Positions 48,609 to 60,554 of a DNA stretch of 64,000 bases are shown here, one piece after another; the first letter of the stretch is position 1; every line of letters starts with the position of its first letter. The position numbers were made by a program, and so were the translations under genes. This DNA comes from Liolophura sinensis (Eukaryota > Mollusca > Polyplacophora > Chitonida > Chitonidae), in NCBI RefSeq assembly GCF_032854445.1, contig NC_088305.1:22794955-22858954 (forward strand), given 5' to 3'. The notes beneath the pieces were generated by a model. That model saw only the letters and a list, made by a program, of their open reading frames with translations, had not been told where the DNA came from and ran no database searches.

Positions 48609-48720
48609 TTTATTTATTTGAATGGTGTTTTACGCCGTAGTCAAGAATATTTCACTTATACTACGGAGCTCAGCACTATGGTGGGAGGAAACCGGACAGA
48701 GCCCCATCGGATGACACGGC
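48609..48720 (-). repeat. SINE-A 3' fragment, minus strand
   Basis: The plus strand reads TTTATTTATTTGAATGGTGT, TTTACGCCGTAGTCAAGAAT, then GGTGGGAGGAAACCGGACAG. This is the SINE-A tail, 3' domain and part of the core. The head is missing. Confidence 0.85.
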
Positions 48721-48914
48721 TTGAAATACTCATTGTATGCCTCGTTTGCACGTGTAACCCTTCTGGAAATGATTCTTGTTCATATGTATAGTGCTGACCA
48801 GTTGTTACAAGTATGTAGATGCGTTTGACAAAGTCGCATTCTCCTGTTTCATGAACAGCAGCCTCAGCAAATAATTGGCTGCTGGCTTTCCGTCCTTTTT
48901 TTGCTGATCTCTGA

Positions 48915-49135
48915 TTTATTTATTTATTTCATTACTCAAGAATACTTCATTTATACGACGGTTGGTCAGCATAATGGTGAAAACCGAGCAGGGCATGGGG
49001 GAAACCCACGACTATCCGCAGGTTACTGGCAGAAATTCCCACGTACGGCCCGAGAGGAAGCCAGTATAACCTGGACTTGAACTTACGGGGATCGCATGAT
49101 GGGAGCTCCCTGCGTCATTGCACCGCGCGGCGTGC
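48915..49135 (-). repeat. SINE-A copy, minus strand, degenerate
   Basis: On the minus strand the order is head, AGTTCAAGTCCAGGTTATAC, CGGGCCGTACGTGGGAATTT, GGATAGTCGTGGGTTTCCCC and the ACGACGGT-type 3' domain, where CGGCGTAAAAC is deleted. Confidence 0.8.
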
Positions 49136-49461
49136 TAACTGTTCACTTGGAAGGAATTTTTAAAATTTTGTTTCCTACCCCACACAGAGCAATAATCAAC
49201 ATTTTCTCATAGAGAAAAATGCCTCTGCCTGGTGTAAGTGCTTCATCAAACACACGAACACCCATGTTATATTTCAAATCTAAATGTGACTTTTACTTTC
49301 ATTTACTTTTTCTTTCGTTGTACTTTCAAGATGTTCTGCTAAAAAGCTTCACTGCGTTTTCGTCAACTATATTTCTAACCAAACAAATACTTAGTTGATT
49401 GTCAGGGTGGGAAAAGCTAAACAGTTTTTATTTATGTATTTACCTAGCATCGAAATTCATT

Positions 49462-49600
49462 GCAGATAACGGCTCAGCTCCGTCTCATGAATGTAGTAGT
49501 GCCAGTGCAGATAACGGCTCAGATCAGTCTCATGAATGTAGTGGTGCCAGTGTAGATAACGGCTCAGCTCAGTCTCATGAATGTAGTAGTGCCAGTGAGA
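49462..49600 (+). repeat. 45-bp repeat, three units
   Basis: Three copies of GCAGATAACGGCTCAGCTCC, GTCTCATGAATGTAGTAGTG and CCAGT. The frame across them would encode DNGSAQSHECSSAS-type repeats, but no other gene feature supports coding. Confidence 0.88.
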
Positions 49601-50241
49601 TGATCATGGCAGTGTATAGGCCTAAGACTGGGTGATTGGAGAAAGAGTCGTCAAGTATCAACTAAGGATTTATAACGTGTAATTAAGACATCTCACCATC
49701 AAAATGGAATAAACACTGAAAGGTTTTACCAATAATGCATCAAACTTGTTCTGACATTTAGTGGACAGTCTCAGTTAAAATTGTTGTAAAATTCACTCTC
49801 CACCAAAGTGTCTTCAAAAACAGAATAAGAGTTGTGGCGCAGGTTTCTTCTTCTGCTACATAGTAATTTCCAAATCATCTTCACTGTGTGATGGACAAGA
49901 ATCGGAAGGTCCAGACAAGGCTTTGGTTCACAAACTGGTGTCACTCTGTGTCTCCACAGTTGAACTTTCGGTCTGTGCTGTGGTCGTCGTTTCAATTTTC
50001 TGGAAAGGATTGTTTCAGTCCTGTATTGCCTCTTTTATGTTTTCCGGTTTCGTTTCCCGGCGTCTGACCGTTTCATGGCTCGCCTTTTCAAGGGGTTTCT
50101 TCTTCGCTTCAACAGCTAAATGTTGAGATATAGCTACTGCGACTTTGGCAAGATTTTCCCTTTGTTTTTACTATGAGACAGAACAATAAATCGATGATCC
50201 ACGTCTTTTTAATGTTTGCATCGAACAGTAAAAAACAATTG

Positions 50242-50245
<4 letters not shown>

Positions 50246-50281
<36 letters not shown>
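50246..50281. repeat. (AAT)12 microsatellite
   Basis: Uninterrupted ATA trinucleotides. Confidence 0.97.
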
Positions 50282-50282
<1 letters not shown>

Positions 50283-50304
50283 ACGTAATAATTCATTATA
50301 ATGA

Positions 50305-50455
50305 AGTACGTGGGAAGGTCTGCCAGCAACCTGCGGATGGTCGGGGGTTTCCCCGGGCTTTCCCTGGTTTCCTCCCACCATAACGCTGGCCGCTGTCATA
50401 TAAGTAAAATATTCTTGTGTACGGCGTAAAAGAACAATCAAATAAATAAATAAAT
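50305..50455 (+). repeat. SINE-A 3' half
   Basis: From TACGTGGGAAGGTCTGCCAG through GCGGATGGTCGGGGGTTTCC to GTACGGCGTAAAAGAACAAT and a TCAAATAAATAAATAAAT tail. Confidence 0.9.
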
Positions 50456-52683
50456 CATTATAATGAAATTATTTCATTGGGGAAGTCTACTATTTATCTA
50501 CATTATTAACCTTTTCAGACTGTTCCAACTGCAGGTGTACAAATTAGGGAGAGAGCATGAAGAGAAAAGTTATTGGGAATTTTAAAGATGAGGTTACTGC
50601 AGCGTGGAGGAGTGAGGTAAACTGAGCTTTCAGCACGAAACATATGTTGGAAATGGCGCAACAAGTGCACTGAACTACAAGAAAACAATGCGCTGGCACC
50701 TCAAACAAACACTATGTCATATATACGCCTTTACAGGCATCATGATATTATCAAAATGGAAAGTATATATACTGGTGGAGCATATAACACAGCAAAGGCT
50801 AAATACCGTTAATATTGTTCTTGTGAATGTGGAAATGACAACCTGTGCGATACTTCATTTGTAATGGGTTATCATTTTCTGCTCTTATTGAAGCAATATT
50901 CATTATATTCAACTATCACCATGCAGTTTTTTCATGTCATAAGAGTAATAAACACATGTAGAATACTACAAAAGATGGTTGAATAACATCAATATTGTTA
51001 TTATGAAAAGCAGAAATAATCCACTGAATCCGCTCAATGCTTTGCATCTTATATCATCTTACACCTCACAGGATAAAGCCGGGAACACACTAGGTGCTCT
51101 TTTTTTCGCTCGTTCAGGCCTATTTGTAAATTTCTAAAAATCCGTCAATTGTGTCCGCGCCGATCTTGTCTGCTCGAAATTCGCTTGTTTCAAACATTTC
51201 AGATACCAACGAAAATACGCCGGCGATTCACTCCGCGAGGTGTTTCCGCTCCAGCGAATTTCAGCGATCGAGCTGGCCAATCAAACAACACGGAATTGTG
51301 CTGAGGTGTGACATGGTTTACTAGGTCACATGACATTACCTAATGACCACGATCAACGGAAAATTCCGCCTAGAGTGTCAGCCGGACACAGACCCCCATT
51401 ACAACTTCCGTTTTTCGGTCCCAGGCGTCCATTTTTGGTGCATAGGTGCATGCTTGGTATTAAAATGCTGAAAACTGTCTAAACTTTGAGGAGGTATGAG
51501 CTTTAATGATGAAAGTTTGAAATTCTGGGTGAGAGGACACAAGGTGTGAGGTAGTGATGAGGCTGCCAGTGACGTCCCCTTGGCGTTGTTAGCCACGCCT
51601 CCCAGCTGCCGGCATAGAAAGGTCCAGATTTTGACGGTCAACCTATGTCAAGATTTTTATGGCTTCTGTCTCACAGGCTGGGCCAGGTATGCACCAAAGC
51701 TTATTGGCCACGGAATGTTTGGGACTGAGCTACAGCGCTAGACGTTAACATTATCGCTTATTGAAAATTAATGGGGGTCCGAGGCCAGCCTATTCATGTT
51801 CGCCCCAACAAGCCAAAGTCCGCCTAGTGTGTTCATGGCTTTAAAGGCATTCAGAATTCAAAGGTGTTTATCCTCTGTGTATTTATTAATTATAATAAAA
51901 TTACATGTATGGAATGAAAATGTACGAACATGTGTTAGTTGTAAAACGTTAATAATTATTGAAATACTCATTTATGGACAATATAGGTTATCAATTTTAC
52001 CGTACCCAAAGTAACGTACACATTTTACGCACAGTTTATGTGTCATTATAAATTTAGGCGTTGGATTAATAAAGATAAGGCTCTGCGTGGCTATTGCAGA
52101 CCCTAGCCAAACAATTTTAGAAAAAGGTTTGGGCATGAGGAATTTATATGTACATGAACACCAACTTATAGAGTAGGGGTAACTAGCACCATCTATGCGT
52201 TTTATGCGTCACCTCCCTGTATTAGAAAGTTCGAGGCAGCAAGATGTCTTCTAGCGACTTCCATACATATGTGGCAGTTTCAAATGATCGATAGTCGAAT
52301 AGCCTGGATAGAGTTTTATCGGTGAAAAATCATTTGATTTACTCAGATATACAAAGCTTTTGGACAAGTGTAAATAGCTGAATGGCGAGGGATATGGGTG
52401 TCTATACCGCGCATGTGCAAGAAGTTGCAGACGAGGTCACAATGAGACCTGTCGTATTAGCACAGAATAAGTGGAGCTACATGTTTGTCATGACCAGAAT
52501 GATGGCTGGTTTAAATGAATTAGGAAGTGGCTAGAGGGAAAGATGGATTCCAAGGCTCCGGATACTGACAGTAGGCCTATGTTAATATCCCCAACCCCAT
52601 CCACTTGCCGAATCGGATGTTCGAATCTTTAACAAACTGTTTAACTTTAACGAAAACAATTGTGTTCGAGTGTTGTACACAAT

Positions 52684-54574
52684 GTTGTGGCAAAAATGCA
52701 TATTCACACAATTTATGTATCAGCGGAAGGCAATCTGTGTATTTTTAATGTTGAAGGTACACAAATTATGTATCACTCATACACATATTAGTCAATCTAC
52801 ACAGTCTTTTCTGTAGATAATGCTCAAAAAGGTCACGTAAGCCGCTTTCGTTCAACAGCCTGACCATTGTGCACTGTAACCATATTCGCTTCTCAGAGGA
52901 CGCGTGGCCAGTAAAGGTGGGCCATACTTGCATTGTGTAACTCTTCTTGTTTAGTTTAAATGCGCGAAGACTACAATTACATTCAATTTAATGCAGTCAA
53001 ATTTGCTTCATTGCAACTGTCGGATCTGACATTCATATACCACGAGGAAGCCATAAATGAGTGTCTCAAATCGGTGATTTCCAAATCTATGTCCAAAACA
53101 ACCTAAAGCACCAGTCCCGATTGAACTTGTGAGAAATAATATATGAAGAGAAAATAAAGCAGGTACACTGTTAGAAGTATCTGGTCAATTCCACCACACA
53201 CATTTTGGTACAGACGCATCCGACCAAATAATGGAGTTCAAATGCAGTTATAGTGCATATAGTAGGCCTAGGTTACCACTACCTGGAAAGACTGGCCCCA
53301 ACAATAATTGGTATACCATAATCAGTACTCCCCACAGCCGTTAGTCTGCAAAGTACTGAGCATTTATCTGCCATATATGGACATATGCGTTGTTTTAATT
53401 ATCTCAAATGTTTCCATTTCTCCTTCACTTAAAGGAAGATGTATTAATGCATTTTCTTAGTAGGTTTAAAGATATTAGTAAAAGAACATCACAGTTTCCC
53501 AAACTGTTAAACTGTAAAATGAATATGCCTGTCTCACAGTGATTGAGAAATAACACAAGAAAAAACAATAATACAACAGCGACAAAATACCACTGTTTTT
53601 TGGCGATAAGCAGATAATAGGCCTAGTGCTAGCTCAGATGTTCATCTGCGTGGCCAATATATTAAAAATAATATATAGACATTTGCCAGAATGGAAATGT
53701 TTACCCATTAATGGTTGCTCTACACCATAGTCAAAAACATGTATCCGTGAAAGCAGGTTACTGCTTTCATTACATAAAACAAATGCGTAGTAATACAAAA
53801 CCCTGTACGACATAAGTGAAATTGTTTGAAACATAATCATAAAATCATAAATCATAAATCATAAAATAATCATACAGCTCTGTAGCTGTATGTAGGCTAT
53901 ATATCGGTTACAGATGATTTATGAGCAAGATGTGAATATATGCAGGTTTATATAAATCAGAATAAATCAATTGTATACAGTATGTACACTCCATGATGGC
54001 CGTATACTTAATCGTAAGTATATGTTCCATAAGAGGGACACATACATATTTTGGCAGAAAGCTATAACACAGCTCTGCCTTATCGCCAGACTCTGTGTAC
54101 TGACAGTAGTATTATGTTGTTGTTGCACTGCCTATATGCACCACATGCGTCACTTCCGTTTTGGGGTTAATTACTTACTCGCTTACACTAAAACTGATTT
54201 ACGTGGCCAACGGTCACATATTGATGAAAAAGGCATCTAGAAACAACTGAAACACCAGTCGAAATCCGTTGCTCTTGTCCTTTAACATAATGCGTGGAGT
54301 AGCTAATGTTCAGCAATATAACTGTAAATATCTTGCAATCTTACATTATTTTATAGCCTGCAAAACTTCAGTAACTAATATTTTCATTGTTAAGTGTTTC
54401 CATTCACATTGTACAGCGGTTAGGGTATTGGTATACTAAGCCAAAATCAATTCCCGATAAGGAGCCTAACCTGGGTCAAACAGAGTAACACTCTCAAACA
54501 CTCAAATGGTTGGTTTAACAATTTAATAAACTGAAAATGAAAATAAAGATTTAATCTACAAATAACAATGCACA

Positions 54575-54576
<2 letters not shown>
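52684..54576. other. Spacer of tandem unit 2
   Basis: 52684-53320 matches 35890-36515. 53320-54576 has no direct match in copy 1 apart from an inverted 40-base piece at 53996-54036. No gene seen. Confidence 0.55.

Positions 54577-54615
<39 letters not shown>
54577..54615. repeat. (AT)19 microsatellite
   Basis: It abuts the end of the SINE-C copy and could be an expanded tail of it. Confidence 0.97.
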
Positions 54616-54616
<1 letters not shown>

Positions 54617-54618
<2 letters not shown>

Positions 54619-54935
54619 ATGTGCAACGTCGTTGATACTTATTTCCCCCATGACAACAAACGTCAAAAGGACGCTTATGCGACGAAGCCAAAAAATCAAA
54701 GGACTACGGTGATAGGAAACAGGGAGAGCCCGAAGAAAACCCACGGCAATCCGGAGATTGCTGCCCCACCCACACCCACCCACCCCCAGGTACAGATAAA
54801 CGTCTGGAAAGACACTGAATGAATAGCGCTGAGCGCACAGCGATCCCAGTGTGGAGAGCCTGCTGGGTCAACGATCTGCGTTATCACTCTTTTCACTCTG
54901 TCACGGAGACCCATTTTTTTCCCCTACGGATGACA
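54617..54935 (-). repeat. SINE-C copy, minus strand
   Basis: Counterpart of 37705-38030. On the minus strand: GATCGTTGACCCAGCAGGCT, TGCCGTGGGTTTTCTTCGGG, CTCTCCCTGTTTCCTATCAC and AAATAAGTATCAACGACGTT. Confidence 0.65.
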
Positions 54936-55190
54936 CCTATTTGTCCTGAATTAGCTGTAGACATATTTTAAAAAAAAAGAGGGTAACAAAATACATTTTT
55001 GTGTTTGCTGAACGTGTCCCAAATCGTGGGTGTGTCAGCTAACTATTCTGTAAATGTTTGACATGTAAATGTTTCCCATGTAACTACAATCCTGTCTGTA
55101 TACAGGACAACCACACGGTTCTCCATTGGCAACAAGCAGTCTGTGATCTCAGAAAGGCTGTCCAAATTTGAACTTTTACTGTCTTTATCA

Positions 55191-55746
55191 AGTACAGTAT
55201 GGCGTCGATATGAGCAAGGTGGTTTTTTAAAACTTCACGGAGAATCCAACCTACCAAGAAATGTTTGGTTACGTGTCTCGCTTTTTACAAGGACGTTTCA
55301 TTATGATCCTGAACGCGGACAACTCTATGGGAGACGGTTTTGTAGACTTGGATTTGAACTATATGAGTAAGAATAAGGTGATGTACTCCTTAACGCGAAG
55401 ATTTCCTGTCCCCATGCCAACCGGATGTGGGATAACCAACTGTTCGCACTGTGAACGGAACAGTGCATATGTTGGTTCTCATGACTCGTTCCTGTTCTTT
55501 GTCGGCTCACAATTCCCGGAGAACTTCCAAACTGAACTCAATTATCCAAGTCATGTTTACAGGTCAGAAAACATAGCCATTTGGGCTTTTAAGCATATTC
55601 TTAACTTTTCTGTGTGGAATCCTTGTAAAAAGGTGCACATTCATCATCTCCACTGCACTGCCATCCGCGCCCAAGGACGGATAAAGTTAAATGTTAGAGG
55701 GAGATGTGGCACTGCAAAGTTTACGGACAAAATTTATTTCCCCTGA
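55191..55746 (+). pseudogene. Glycosyltransferase-like gene, copy 2, 5'-truncated
   Basis: It aligns with copy 1 from the VQYGVDMS position to the stop (TGA 55744-55746). Everything upstream, including the signal anchor, is missing: at 55190 the sequence switches to the counterpart of 38336, a 2.46-kb deletion relative to copy 1. A 21-base insertion at 55216-55236 puts TAA in frame at 55228-55230. From 55261 the frame is open for 161 residues and covers ILNADNSMGDGF, GSHDSFLFF, ENIAIWAFKHIL and NPCKKVHIHHLHC. Here the 3' part is unbroken, unlike copy 1. No start codon with a membrane anchor is available. Confidence 0.8.
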
Positions 55747-57721
55747 GCCAGTGTCACTGAAAGTAACAGTAAACAGACTTTACTTGAAGGTGATTGTCAT
55801 GAAGATTATGCCACAACCGTTTTACTGTGTACACTGTAGTATTTAGGCACTGTGACATTGTGCACGTTTTGGAATGAACACTTGGGCTATTAGTGTTATT
55901 AGTATAACAGATATAGTCGATGGATGTAATACACGAACTATAATACGTGTAGACGGTCATATCGGCGATCATAATACTGTATCACATTGCGCCACTTAAA
56001 GTAATAAGATGCTTTTTTTTAAAATACAAAATTATCTATTTATATTTTCTTTAAACAAGACCTAATGGAAAAAATGGGTACTTTATCATTACATACAAAG
56101 CAGTTTTCATCTATCTGTAGGAATTTATTTTAACAATATAATGGCGATAATCCACTTAAGATACTCCTAAAATACTTCTGGTACATAATTATATGTAGAA
56201 ATATATGGTATATTTGATTTATTTGTTTGATTGATGTTTCACGCCGTACTCAAGATTATTATACGCTGTAATATATTTGTGTGATCATGTATAGAACTAC
56301 TCCATATGTACACCCGTACATCTAAAAGTGGATTATTTGTGTACTCTTGTAAATATAATAATTGTGCTGAACAAACTAATCATAATATGACTGTACGATT
56401 TATATACGGCATGACATCTGCTGTGAGTGATATTTGTTTGTTCATATATTTACTTATATGAGAATTAACGTATTATATAAGTGCACATGAGTCTGAGCTC
56501 GTGTGTAGTCTTGGGAAAAAACCGATCTCTCCAATTTCGCAGCGGCAATGTATATATACATGTGTGTTATATTTGTATTCTGTAATACATTGTACTATAC
56601 ACTTTTTTGTGTATTTATGCAGTACTTATTTGTTGCATTAAAAATCTTTTTGTGCCTGTATACACCATATGATAATATATAAACTGGCTGACATAAGACC
56701 CCTGTATAGCATTGCCTGGTTTATATCCTCAGACGAATAGAGCTAATACTGTTGAGTCCCGTGTCAGTACACTGGGACTCTTGAGTTGGCCGTTGTCTAA
56801 TGGCTACAGGTGCTCGTTTTTCAACCGCTAGGGTACACGAGCTCCTTCAAATACACCTTTGGAAGGACTAGTGTCAACATATTCATCGTGTTGAGTTGGG
56901 TCGCCACATTGTATACTATGAACGGTTGTAATCAAAGTGCAACTTAGATACACAGATATTATCGACAACTGATATACTTGCATGGTTTAGGATTTGAATA
57001 CTGATTTCACTCTTTAGCCTAGAACCTATCGTGCGCTTTTCTAACATCACTGAAAACTGTTGACTGCTTCTCTTTGCATGATAACGTCTTAATTCTCTAC
57101 TTTACAAACTTCCATAAATCTTTGGTAGTTCGTGTTAAACGTCGTCTTTGGAACTGGGGTTGAGAATATTGACCTGGGACGTTCATACTGATTGACTGCA
57201 GATACACGAATGTCTGGCTTGACGCATATGTTTGTAGATTTCCTCGCTCACGCTGGGATTTTGGAAACATAGACTAACGACGACGCAACATGTAGTTTGG
57301 CTGATTACACAGTCAAACACTGCATTTTCTCTACTCTTGAAAAAAAACCTGCTCACTTAAGTGCAAATGTTTTGAGTACACATGTAGCATCAAAAAAGCT
57401 TCGTATAAATAAATTAATTAAGTAATTTTCTGTAACTGGATTGGACGCAGTGTCTGGTGCCATCTACATGGAGTTCCTGTGAGGCAGAACATTAAGGCCT
57501 TTCTCCAAGGAGGTAGCAAGTTCGAATCCATTTCTATTAAAGACTTGTCAGGTTCTTCGAACAAAATGGTGATTCATTCCGTCTCATCAATAAAGTTTAA
57601 GTCATGAAAGGAATATATCCTACAGTGTTGAAGGTTAAGAATTCAAATCGTCGCATTTAGAAAAAAATACAAGAGATATATATTTGGGTATTTTCGATGT
57701 ATTTTATATTTCAAGAAGAGT

Positions 57722-58070
57722 GAGTGAGTGCTTGGGGTTTAACGTCGTACTCAACAATTTTTCAGTCATATGACCACGAAGGAATCATTAAGGTGCATGT
57801 ATGTGTAATGTGCCTCCTTGTTGCAGGACGGATTTCCACCGCTTTATTTAGTGCTGCTTCACTGAGACGACTTACCGAAGGCAAGTAAGCCGCCCCATCC
57901 GAGCCATTATACTGATACGGGTCAACCAGTCGTTGCACTATCCCCTTTATGCTGAACGCCAAGCGAGGAAGTTACAATTTCCTCTTTTAAAGTCTTAGGT
58001 GTGACTCGATCAAGGATTGATCCTGGATCTACCGGTCCCGAAGCGGACGCTCTACCAACTGTGCTTTCCG
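57722..58070 (-). repeat. Full-length SINE-B, minus strand
   Basis: On the minus strand: tRNA-like head (GCACAGTTGGTAGAGCGTCC, B box GGATCAATCC), body (TTCAGCATAAAGGGGATAGT, TATCAGTATAATGGCTCGGA), and 3' domain TGTTGAGTACGACGTTAAAC with CCCAAGCACTCACTCACTC. The 3' end TTGAGTACGACG resembles that of SINE-A (TTGAGTACGGCG), so the two families share a tail module. Confidence 0.88.
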
Positions 58071-58224
58071 TTCCGGTATTTCAAGAAGAAGTTTGTGATT
58101 TCTGTTAACAGAAAACGTAACACAGTAATGGCAACAAACAACGGAAGTGGTCCGGTATGCAGTACTTCTTTTTCGTTGAATAAGCTAGTCAATGAAAGTT
58201 CAGCTGACAAATCAAAAGTTCGAG

Positions 58225-58225
<1 letters not shown>

Positions 58226-58286
<61 letters not shown>
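58226..58286. repeat. (AT)30 microsatellite
   Basis: Uninterrupted AT dinucleotides, about 155 bases beyond the SINE-B head. Confidence 0.97.
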
Positions 58287-58288
<2 letters not shown>

Positions 58289-58519
58289 CAACTCGTGGAA
58301 TATTGAAAAGTTAGGTCGCTGTTGTTATATCACTGACACGGGCAAATTATGGGGCAGATATAACGTCACTTAATACATGTTCTAAATCGTGTACGTGTAT
58401 TGTAATTTAGAAAGGAATATGTAGTGTTTTGGGTACGTTTGATAATTAACAGACATGCACACGCCCACAAACGTTCAGCTATAGTCGATGCATCACAAGA
58501 TAAGGCACAGTTTAGACAG

Positions 58520-59840
58520 TTTCAACTACACTGTGTACTTCTTAACTACAAAGCAGAGTACGACTCCAGCCTACACTGTGTACTTCTTAACATTGCAAAG
58601 TGGAGTACGGCTCCCGCCTACACTGTGCACTTATTACACCACAAAGTAAAGTACAACTTCAGCCTAACTGTGTACTTCTCAACACTGGAAAGTAGAGTAC
58701 GGCTCCCGCCTAACTGTGTACTTCTCAACATTGCAAAGTAGAGTACGGCTCCCGCCTACACAGTGTACTTCTTTACTCTACAAACTGGAGTACGGTTTCC
58801 GCCTACACTGTGCACTTATTACACCACAAAGTAAAGTACGACTGCCACCTACACTGTGTACTTCTCAACACTGGAAAGTAGAGTACGGCTCCCGCCTAAC
58901 TGTGTACTTCTCAACATTGCAAAGTAGAGTACGGCTCCCGCCTACACTGTGCACTTATTGCACCACAAAGTAAAGTACGACTGCTGCCTACATTGTGTAC
59001 TTCTCAGCATTGCAAAGTAGAGTACGGCTCCCGCCTACACAGTGTACTTCCTTACTCTACAAACTGGAGTACAGTTTCCCCCTACACTGTGCACTTATTA
59101 CACCACAAAGTAAAGTACGACTCCCTCCCCGCCCCCCCCCCCCCCCCCCCACACACACACAGTGTATTTCTCTACACTATCAAGTAGAATACGACTGCCC
59201 CTTACAGACAGTACTTCTCTACACTATAAAGTAGAGTATGACTGCCGCCTACACTGTGTACTTCTCTACAATACAAAGTAGAGTACGGCTGCCGCCTACA
59301 TTGTGTACTTCTCTACATCACACAGTAATTTACGACTGCCGCGCACTGTGTGCTTCTCTGCACTACAAAGTGCAGTACGGCTGCCGCCTACACTGTCCAC
59401 TTCTCTGCACTACAAAGTAGAGTACGACTGCCGTCTACACTGCGTACTTCTCTACACCACAAAGTAGAGTGCCACTGCCGTCTACACTGTGCACTTCTCT
59501 GCACTGCAAAGTAGAGTACAACTGCCGCCTACACTTCATACTTCTCTACACTACAACGTAGAGTACGACTGTCTCCTACGCTGCGCACTTCTCTACAATA
59601 CAAAGTAGAGTACGACTGCCGCCTACACTGTGCACTTCTCTACACTGCAAAGTGGACTACAACTGCCGCTTACACTGTGTACTTCTCTACACTACATGTT
59701 AGAGTACGACTGCCGCCTACCCTGTGTACTTCTCTACACTACAAAGTACAGTACGGCTGCTGAGTACACTGTGTACTTTTCTACACTACAAAGTAGAGTA
59801 GCCTACACTGTGTACTTCTCTCATTACATTTTAGTGTAAG
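58520..59840. repeat. 47-bp minisatellite, array 2
   Basis: About 28 units of the repeat seen at 43085-43855. A subfamily with CTCAACATTGCAAAGTAGAG and TTATTACACCACAAAGTAAA makes up the first half, and the CTTCTCTACACTACAAAGTA type makes up the second. A C-run with CACACA lies at 59131-59160. Confidence 0.93.
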
Positions 59841-59921
59841 TCTTACATTATTTTATCAGCTGTGAGGATGTCGCATAATATACAGTTGTTTTTAGTTCTG
59901 TCCACCCTTCGGTTATTTAAC

Positions 59922-59980
59922 TATTTCACCACTGTGATCAAAAACACTGGACCCCGCAGCAAAATTTCCAGCTCGACAAA
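59922..59980 (+). pseudogene. Lipocalin exon 4, copy 3 (dead)
   Basis: Same 59-base length as exon 29021-29079. It keeps CDQKHWTPQQNFQLDK and a GTACGT donor, but the acceptor AG is now AC and the first cysteine codon is TTT. It directly follows the 47-bp array. Confidence 0.88.
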
Positions 59981-60189
59981 GTACGTATTAAGTTTGCTGA
60001 GTTTAAAAATAATATAGGATGACACCCAATAGACAAAATGTAGACAAAACATGCAATCGGGAGGTAAAATAATCGCGTTTATCGACGTTTTATAAACCCT
60101 ATAAAAGGCATTTTACTAGGAATTAAAAATAAAAGTTGGTAAAACATGGTGGGAAGAATCTCAATGCATTTATTTATTTTTTTGAAAAG

Positions 60190-60554
60190 TATATTTACAT
60201 GTACGGTCTTCTTCAATGATTACGACTATGGGTTGCACCAGGCACACGGTATATTTGCATGTACAGTCGACATCCATGACTACGACAATGAGTTGTACCA
60301 AGCACACGGTATATTTACATGTACAGTCGACATCCATGACTACGACTATGGGTTGTACCAAGCACATGGTACATTTACATGTACAGTCGACGTCCATGAT
60401 TACGACTATGGGTTGTACCAAGCACACGGTATATTTACATGTACAGTCGACGTCCATGATTACGACTATGGGTTGTACCAAGCACACGGTATATTTACAT
60501 GTACAGTCGACGTCCATGACTACGAAAATGGGTTGTACCAAGCCCACGATATAT
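60190..60554. repeat. 60-bp minisatellite array 3, left part
   Basis: About six units, starting with the same edge as array 2 (GAAAAGTATATTTACATGTA). The last unit is cut at CACGATATAT by the solo LTR. Confidence 0.93.

Larger units (their letters stand above)
48150..52680. other. 4.5-kb segment present only in copy 2
   Basis: Homology to copy 1 stops at about 48145 (matching 35848) and resumes at 52684 (matching 35890), so about 4.5 kb is extra here or lost there. It has SINE-A pieces, a 45-bp triplicate and an AAT tract. I see no terminal repeats, transposase or supported gene. The most GC-balanced part, 51080-51800, has no frame that I recognise. Confidence 0.6.
55747..58519. other. Spacer of tandem unit 2 after the glycosyltransferase-like relic
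   Basis: 55747-57150 follows 41329-43085. From about 57160 to 58500 the sequence has no counterpart in unit 1 and holds a full SINE-B and an AT tract. No gene seen. Confidence 0.6.

Noticed and set aside
49399-49635. Secreted repeat protein with DNGSAQSHECSSAS units
   Set aside because: There are only three units, no signal peptide or splice support, and it lies in a segment otherwise made of SINE fragments.
51399-51641. Minus-strand 80-codon open frame in the unit-2-specific segment
   Set aside because: No recognisable domain, no supporting exon neighbours, and ordinary length for chance.
58017-58373. Open frames through (AT)n tracts (also near 36586, 42336 and 54568)
   Set aside because: YIYIYI coding is a by-product of the dinucleotide repeat.
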